Of a stretch of 64,000 bases of DNA, positions 57,291-64,000 are shown piece by piece. Both the position numbers and the translations under genes were made by a program. The notes below the pieces were generated by a model, which did not search any database, had not been told where the DNA came from, and was given only the letters and a program-made list of their open reading frames with translations. Location: NCBI GenBank assembly GCA_032622095.1, contig CP136066.1:204250978-204314977 (forward strand), written 5' to 3'. Within the stretch, counting starts at the first letter, position 1. Each line of letters begins with the position of its first letter. Origin of the DNA: Siphonodentalium dalli. Taxonomy: Eukaryota > Mollusca > Scaphopoda > Gadilida > Siphonodentaliidae.

Positions 57291-58738
57291 GACTATTGGG
57301 TGAGAACCCATGATAAGCTGGTTTTCCTGTTCATTTGTAGAACATGGGTATATAAATTTGAGATCGGAGCAAGCGCGTGGCGCAGATATTGGTGTTAATG
57401 ACATGTTTCTTGAACATGGTCTGACGATATGATATTGTGAAAAAAATGTGTACCTTGTGTGCGTACATATGTATCTAACAGAATAAGAAGTGTATATGCA
57501 CGATTATATATGTCATGTATTTTTGAAAATAATGAGGTTGTATTGTTGGGGGTAATTGGGAATGTGTGTATACATTGTATATACATATCGGAATTTTGAG
57601 GAAGGTTGTTTGGTACATTGTGAATAAAATTTGCTTTGCAGATACGATACGTCCGATAATTGATCATGGTGTATTTGGAACCAAATTATGGGGATCTATG
57701 TTGCGGTGGTGTATAACATAAGCAAAACAACATAGACGAATGGACAGCTACAATTCGTGAATTCATCGATGGACATTCGAGTGGAAATAAGCTTAAAACG
57801 GAAAAGTAACTATGGTTGGCGGTGGTATATATATGTTTATATACATTGTATAGACTCAAAAATTATAACATTTGTTAGTAATGTTATTGAACTGTTTATA
57901 TGACGGGCACGTCTATTTAATATGTATGAAGAAAATGTTATTTGATATTCCCCCATATATAGATGCTTGTTGATGTGAGCAGGGACTTTGTAATGTTAAT
58001 TTTGTTAACGCATATAAAGGTGTTCGATTGTACCGATGCATGGTTATGGTGTGTACACGCATATACGGTGGAACACTATATAAACACGAAATGTATATAT
58101 GAGGGCGTGAGGCCACTGAAATAAATGATAATAAAGAACGCGGGCAATAGACCGCATGATATATATCAACATTAAACGTTGTGCGTTTGTCTGAAGGACA
58201 TGAGATATAACGACTATATTTTTACGCGGGCCCGATGGTAAAAACTAAATAGTTTACGTTTATGCTTTACGAAGACGCACTGTTTGTTATACGATTAAAT
58301 GGTGTGTGGGCAGAGACCCCCGATATAGTAACACTAAATTGTGTGTGCGAACGCCCGTATATATAGTGTGCGCGGGTAGAAACGGTTTTTGATATGGTGA
58401 CGAAAATATTATTGGGTGCGAAGCTGAAGGATGCTATGATATGGATATGTGTTGTTGACATAAACGCTTAAATATATAATGAGTGGCCGTGAGTGCCTAT
58501 AATTGCGTGCGACATGACATATGGTCGTCAGCTTGATATATGCAAAACTAATGTGCGGCCGTTGATCAGGTCGAAAACATGTCAGTGATTTTGTGGTATG
58601 TACAATAGGTCGTGGTAATATGGATTTAGCACGGATTTTCGTTATAAGAACTTGAATCGCGTTTTGGTACGAGAGCGATATGCGAAGGCGATATGCCATT
58701 ATTAGAGCCTACGATTGTGTATTGATGTTAAAACCGAT
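57291..58738. other. Unassigned sequence, partly related to family M
   Basis: The stretch before 58738 (GTTTTGGTACGAGAGCGATA, GCGAAGGCGATATGCCATTA) resembles blocks inside M at 38600-38670 (GTTTTGGTACGCGAG, GCGAAGGCGTCATGCCATTA). M-related sequence may therefore extend upstream. Minus-strand frames here have no recognised domain. Confidence 0.4.
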
Positions 58739-59905
58739 ATACATGTTGTTATTTTGGTGTTCGAGCACTTGAATATAGCGCTTTTGTGCATAGGTGTTAG
58801 ACCTTGTTAACGTGGTTTTAACAATCTGGGTTTTATAAAGCCATGGTCTAGAATTTTGATATGATGGCATGTGGTCCATGATAACTTAACCAAATGTTAA
58901 ACATCGAATATTTTGTTTGGCATGTTTAATGGCGCTTTTGTGTGCGTTTTAGAGGCCCATGTGGAATTTCCAAGATGATCGGCATTTGGAAGCGCGTCGG
59001 TGCGAGGGTTTGAGGCCCATGATGATAATCAAGATATACTAGTGCTCGGCATTTAGAACTGGCATCGAGTTTTGGTACGCGAGTGATATGCTTTAGTAGT
59101 AATGTAATGCTTTAGTGCGAAGGCGTCATGCCATTATTATAGCATGTTGTTATTTTGGTGCGCGTCGGTGCGAGGGTCTGAGGCCCATGATAATAATCAG
59201 GATACTATGCATTTGGAAGCATGTCGATGAGAGGGCGTGAGGCCCATAATAATTCTCAAAATGCTCGGTATTTTGAAGCACGTCTGTGTGAGGGTTTGAG
59301 GCTCATAATAATACTCAAGAAGCTCGCCATTTGGAAGCATGCCGGTGCGAGGGCGTGAGGCCCATGATAATTTTCAAAATGTTCGGCATTTTGAAGCACG
59401 TTTATGTTAGGGTTTGAGGCCCATGATAATACTCAAGAAGCTCGGCATTTGGAAGCATGCCGATGCGAGGGCGTGAGGCCCATGATAATTCACAAGATGC
59501 TCGGCATTTGGAAGCACGTATGTGCGAGGGTTTTGAGGCCCATGATAATACTCAAGATGCTCGGCATTTGGAAGCATGCCGGAGCAAGGGCGTGAGGCCC
59601 ATCATCGCCGCCCATGATAATACTCAAGATGCTAGGCATCAGTGATTATGTATGTATATATGCACATGTATATGTGGATTGTTGTAAGGTGTCTGTAACA
59701 TGGGCAAACACGAATTAATGTTCATGTAGAATACACAAATATGATCAACTTTTCGGTATAATGGAATATATTTTCTCATTATTAGAAGATTAAAGTTTAA
59801 TATTTAATGATTCCAACTACCAATTCTTTGTAATGGATCTATAGTGGACTCCGTCGCGGCTTGATGGCAATGGTGGTGTTATCATTATTGGAGAATTGGG
59901 AATAC
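58739..59905 (+). mobile_element. Family M element, copy 2
   Basis: Same 5' start, internal blocks, 59-bp array and 65-bp 3' end as 38267-39236. It has about 200 bp of extra sequence (59660-59840) between the array and the 3' end. The 3' end GAATAC abuts the 197-bp repeat directly. Confidence 0.6.
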
Positions 59906-60103
59906 TGATCAGTTTTCAGCGTTTGGTGCAAAGCACATTAGCCGAAAACTTTTGTATTCACTGTTCATGGTAATAATGAGTGAGCGATCAATTATCGCTT
60001 CGTGCATGAACAATGAAAATAGGTCACGTTATTATAGAGCGTGTGGTGTCATTTCTAGCCGAATCGCCTTGTATGTGGGGTCAACTCCAAATTTTTTTGT
60101 TTC
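59906..60103 (+). repeat. 197-bp dispersed repeat, copy 2
   Basis: Near-identical to 47850-48046. The left edge coincides with the 3' end of family M. Confidence 0.85.
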
Positions 60104-60892
60104 AAACATTTCAGTAATGTTATGGATTGACGGTTCAATAACGTAATGAGATGCGTATGTTGAAACTATATCTGATAAGCATATATTCTTATAACGCATG
60201 AAATCATGCATATTATAGAAAGTTGACGTTGAAATTTTTTTTTTTAATTATCATTAATAAAAGTTAATTGTAACTTTGAAATGTGCATATCGCACCTTAT
60301 TCAGGAAGTAATAGTTTTATATGTAGTCATTTATATTAAACGCATATAAGTGTGTCATCCGATCACGATCATAGTGTATATATTCGAACATGTTATATAT
60401 GTTAATTTATATTTGTATTATATAGTGTGTACACAGGTTTGTGTTGCACAATTGATCAATTAGAATGAATTTCCGAACATTCGAGCTGCGTTAGTGATCT
60501 TGGTTTCGGAAAGCAGGTTTCCATCGTTTTTCCCAAGAGGTTTTTCGTTGGTTTTTCCTGACCGCCAACGCAGACACAGTAGGATGTAATTAACCTGTAT
60601 GTGAAGACGTGTCCGTCCCTTAACTTGTAAGCATGTATACCAATAAACGCTGATGTCGACCCCATAGTGGACTCCGGCGCGGCTTGATGGCAATGATGGT
60701 GTTATCATTATTGGAGAATTGGGAATACTCTTTATTTCTACAATCTTTCTACTTGTCTGAGGAGATAGCGGAAAACAAGCAGATATCTGTTTGCTGCTAG
60801 ATCATCTTCCTCTTTTTCTATTACACCCATGTTTCATCATCAACATGTTATTCATCACTATTGTAATACTAATTGGGGCAAACAAATATTGT
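60104..60892. other. Unassigned sequence containing an isolated M 3' end
   Basis: 60664-60727 is the last 65 bp of family M (TAGTGGACTCCGGCGCGG to GGGAATAC) without the array. The stretch before it (60460-60663) ends ATACCAATAAACGCTGATG and could be the body of a shorter M-type derivative. No gene. Confidence 0.45.
60664..60727 (+). repeat. Family M 3' end module, isolated
   Basis: Identical or nearly so to 39173-39236 and 59842-59905, including the AATGAT/ATCATT hairpin. Again followed by T. Confidence 0.8.
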
Positions 60893-61387
60893 TTAAAGTC
60901 CCCCTTAATTTTCGAGTTTAATTCCCGATTATTGTTTTTATAATGCCTTGATATACGGTTTTAATAACAATATATGCAATAAGATATGATTAAAATACTA
61001 TAATTCATCACCATTTGGGACGTCTGTATCTCAGAACATTCCCATGAAGTAAGAGAAAATAGATCAAATCATTTTCCCCGCTATGGCTCCCAGAATGCAA
61101 CATAATTCAAACAAGTTTATTTTCAATGGAATGGGAATAATTCTATATCGAAATATATAGAGTTATTCCCCCCTCCATTGAAAATAATAGACTTTGTGTA
61201 GAAACTTCAGCACAGAACAAACGTCGGGTTCTCAACAAAAACAACATTTTCACAGTTTATTAAATCGAATAAGTTGAAAATACAATGTTTTGGAGCTTCC
61301 TCTTTCAAACGGTATATAATATGGCATATATTTTATATAATGTGATCTGGTGGTTCGAAAATTAAGTGGCCTAAAGTGGGCCTTTAA
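60893..61387. mobile_element. Family B MITE, copy 4
   Basis: TTAAAGTCCCCCTTAATTTT to GTGGGCCTTTAA, largely palindromic, with the GAATGGGAATAATTCTATA central palindrome. The right end shows a small internal repeat (GTGGCCTAAAGTGGGCCTTT). Confidence 0.75.
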
Positions 61388-62895
61388 ATGAAATGTGATT
61401 GAAGGGTACACAGCCTGCGCAGGTTTAGAAATCTCGTTCGTGATGCCGCTGTTTTCGTCTGCCTCGATTCCTGCCAGAATAATTGTTTACGTTTCAAGAA
61501 GAAATATCATGAGCTGATAACAAATTGCTAATGGGCACCAGACTTTCATTAACACGATTGACGTAACTGCGTCAGCACCGATAACCCGATATTCTTATCC
61601 TAAAACAAGCAATTATGTAATAATTCCCTACTGAGCTATAGGTATTGATGTTATGGAAAGACACCAGCACGTGAATGACACCGACACGCAAAGCGCCGAG
61701 GTTGTTATGAGAGCGCTTGTGTCTTTTTACAGCATCAGTACCGTAACGGTTGAGCGAAATTATCTTACCCACGGCTGGAGTGAGACAACACATCACTGAA
61801 CTTTGCGAAATCGACCACGCCCTGTTCGTATGCTCTTCTCCAGCCGCTCTCATCATCAGAAACTCTTTTTGGGAAGGGATTATCTCTCGTTTCGGCATAC
61901 CCGAATATGTTTTACCTTACATCGTTAGCCAAAGATGATTTGGTAGCAACCCTCCTCAGGAAGTTCTCTGGAAATCCTAACAGAACACATATCGCACTGC
62001 CTCAAGGAACTAGTACTATATTCTGCGAAGTTTATGTACGTTCTCAGCACAATGATCAGGAATGGCGTACAGCTACCCGTGTCACGTCCATTGTAATTAT
62101 CTTCTCAACACCGACGCATGTTGTAACGACTAACTTTCATATCTGTTGGACAAATCGGATTTTCCTGCAACAAAAGCTGTAGTGAACATTCAAGTGCATA
62201 TATGCTTCACTCTCGTGGTTTCCAACACCTCTCCATAATTGTACATAACGGCCCACCACACTGACCAGGGGAGCCCACTTTAATCCAACCGTAATTATAT
62301 GTCATGTATATCGATCTCTCCTATACTTGGAGGTAATAAAGATATCTCATGTCGGAATAGACTGAACACAATTCGTCAGTACCCAATCAAACTTGATCAC
62401 CCCTAACCAATAAGTCTTGACCAGTTACGTTTATTATCGACAGTCGCAGAGAGTTTCAATATTAAATTGTTGCGTGCGTGCGCCTGTACCTTCAAATGCA
62501 CTAAATGTTAAAGATGTTGTATTAATGGGGCCGACCTGCATCGATCGGATGATGCCCACTGCTTGTCTTCCTTCTCATGAGTGCACGAATGTACTGGCGC
62601 ATCGCATGTTTGTTCTTATGGACCAATTTGCATTTATTCTTCTTTGGTATAGAAACGTGAGGGCGCATTCAGGCGATCCGTGATCAACATGTAATTCATG
62701 CACAAATTGTATGTGTGCTTGTGAAATATTGGAGTATAGTTATGTTGCATGCATATAATTGTGTGTGTACGTGAGTTCGGGTAATTGAGTGAGTGTCTGC
62801 GAACTTATGCGCATGTGTGTGCGTGTATGGGTTGCTCGGTTTACATGTGCGCGCGAGTGTGGAATGTCAGCTCACGTGAGCCTGTATACTATAAG
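61388..62895. other. Unassigned sequence
   Basis: Several short plus- and minus-strand frames (61572-62683) were examined. One contains IISRFGIPEY, as in retroviral-type integrases, but nothing around it supports that family. No gene is called. Confidence 0.35.
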
Positions 62896-63031
62896 TTACA
62901 CGGCTTGTTGATGGGGGATACGGTGTGGTATGCCCCGGTAGATGCTCGTATCCCCCGAAGCGATAGCCGAGGGGGATACGAGAGTCGACCGGGGCATACC
63001 ACACCGTATCCCCCATCAACAAGCCGTGTAA
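62896..63031. repeat. Near-perfect GC-rich hairpin, arms about 62 bp
   Basis: TTACACGGCTTGTTGATGGG, then GGATACGGTGTGGTATGCCC, then CGG pairs exactly with the right arm for the outer 44 bp. After a few mismatches CTCGTATCCCCC pairs as well. The loop is GAAGCGATAGC. The arms are much more GC-rich than the flanks. Confidence 0.95.
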
Positions 63032-63351
63032 TGTATTTATCCCCGGTCAAAATTAACAAGATATTCCCACAGACATAAAGCGCGGAAACGAGCAACGAAC
63101 AGTAACTCTATTTGATTAGACTGCTCATACGATGAATATATTTATATAGCTGTTTCCACAATTTGTCCATAAATACTTGCTGGCCTCGCTTACTTTTGGA
63201 ATCTATATGTTAGAAGATATAAAAGAGAGCAATACACTTCAAAAATAGTAATGGTAAATGAGTCAGACAACGTAAATAAATGAAGCAAGAGTAGCAAGAT
63301 AACATCACACCAGGAATCAACGTGGCTTTGAAAGATGTACATTAGACCTTC
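63032..63351. other. Unassigned spacer before the satellite
   Basis: Nothing recognised. Confidence 0.35.
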
Positions 63352-64000
63352 AAACTTTTGCCAGGTCATAAAAATTCTACTAGGAGCATACGAGATTGTT
63401 ATGACCTTGTAAAATCTGTCTTCTCTATATAGCGACGACAGTTTTTGCCGGGTAATATCAGTTTTACACGGGTCATACGAGATTGTTATGTCCTTGTAAA
63501 ATATGTCTTCTCTATATAGCGACGACAATTTTTGCGGGGTAATATCACTTTTACACGGGGCATACGAGATTGTTATGACCCGTGTAAAATCTGTCTTCTC
63601 TATATAGCGACGACAATTTTTGAGGGGTAATATAATTTTTACACAGGGCATACGAGATTGTTATGACCCGTGTAAAATCTGTCTTCTCTATATAGCGACG
63701 ACAATTTTTGCGGGGTAATATCACTTTTACACGGGGCATACGAGATTGTTATGACCCGTGTAAAATCGGTCTTTTCTATATAGCGACGACAATTTTTGCG
63801 GGGTAATATCAGTTTTACACGGGGCATACGAGATTGTTATGACCCGTGTAAAATCTGTCTTCTCTATATAGCGACGACAATTTTTGCGGGGTAATATCAG
63901 TTTTACACGGGGCATACGAGATTGTTATGACCCGTGTAAAATCTGTCTTCTCTATATAGCGACGACAATTTTTGCGGGGTAATATAAGTTTTACACGGGG
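63352..64000 (-). repeat. 88-bp satellite array, continuing past the window
   Basis: About seven head-to-tail units containing TCTCTATATAGCGACGACAA, TTTTTGCGGGGTAATATCA and GGCATACGAGATTGTTATGA. The first two units are more diverged; the later ones are nearly identical, differing by single bases. Each unit has a palindromic part: TTTTACACGGG with CCCGTGTAAAA. The minus-strand open frames (62 to 153 codons) are the repeat translated. Because 88 is not a multiple of three, each frame is re-entered every third unit, so the frames are not evidence for a gene. Confidence 0.95.

Noticed and set aside
61750-61938. IISRFGIPEY resembling the retroviral-type integrase core
   Set aside because: Only about ten residues match. 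No catalytic D,D,E context, chromodomain or zinc finger was seen, and neighbouring frames show nothing.
63190-63915. Series of minus-strand frames (62 to 153 codons) with KNCRRYIEKTDFTRVITISY repeats
   Set aside because: They are the 88-bp satellite read in successive frames; 88 is not divisible by three and the units do not keep one frame.

Overview
The window is animal-type nuclear DNA, AT-rich, with no complete host gene that I can recognise. The mix of elements (CR1/Jockey-like LINEs whose 3' tails are short tandem repeats, a Penelope-like fragment, a DIRS/Ngaro-type tyrosine-recombinase retrotransposon, hAT-like and Harbinger-like MITEs, and several TTAA-flanked MITE families) suggests a marine invertebrate. 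A mollusc is my best guess, but the sequence does not prove it. Every recognisable coding stretch belongs to a retroelement. Nearly all are broken by frameshifts, stops or younger insertions. Most short open frames fall in repeats or on hairpin arms and are not genes.

Layout. 0-9.4 kb: scattered MITEs (families A, B, C, D and G, all ending in TTAAAG), a tRNA-like SINE head, a Harbinger-like MITE and a full-length inverted repeat. 9.5-17.2 kb: a TTAA-flanked MITE (family P), a 25-bp minisatellite inside a 318-bp tandem duplication, stacked D and C MITEs with a nested family-S element, a Penelope-like fragment, a 15-18-bp minisatellite and another C copy. 17.4-28 kb: four decayed LINE pieces on the minus strand, one split by an S element, plus P2. 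28.1-34.6 kb: a minus-strand DIRS/Ngaro-like retrotransposon (gag-like, RT, RNase H, tyrosine recombinase) bounded by related direct repeats and broken by two P elements and one LINE 3' fragment. 34.6-41.5 kb: two near-identical 2.2-kb units flanking a 1-kb element with a central 59-bp tandem array (family M). 41.5-50 kb: a CAGGG-ended MITE, a repeat rich in TCAAGGTCA sites, several near-perfect hairpins, two LINE pieces, S3, a second Harbinger-like MITE and one LINE with a long intact reverse transcriptase frame. 51-57.3 kb: a 6.3-kb foldback structure with 1.3-kb inverted arms, holding a hAT-like element with a perfect 8-bp target duplication. 58.7-64 kb: a second M copy, another B MITE, a GC-rich hairpin and an 88-bp satellite running off the end.

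The biology here is transposons inserting into transposons. In several cases removing the younger element and one target duplication rejoins the older reading frame. This fixes element boundaries and relative ages from the sequence alone. The most unusual item is a palindromic cassette of two inverted hairpins that occurs inside two otherwise unrelated shells (P and S), seven times in this window.
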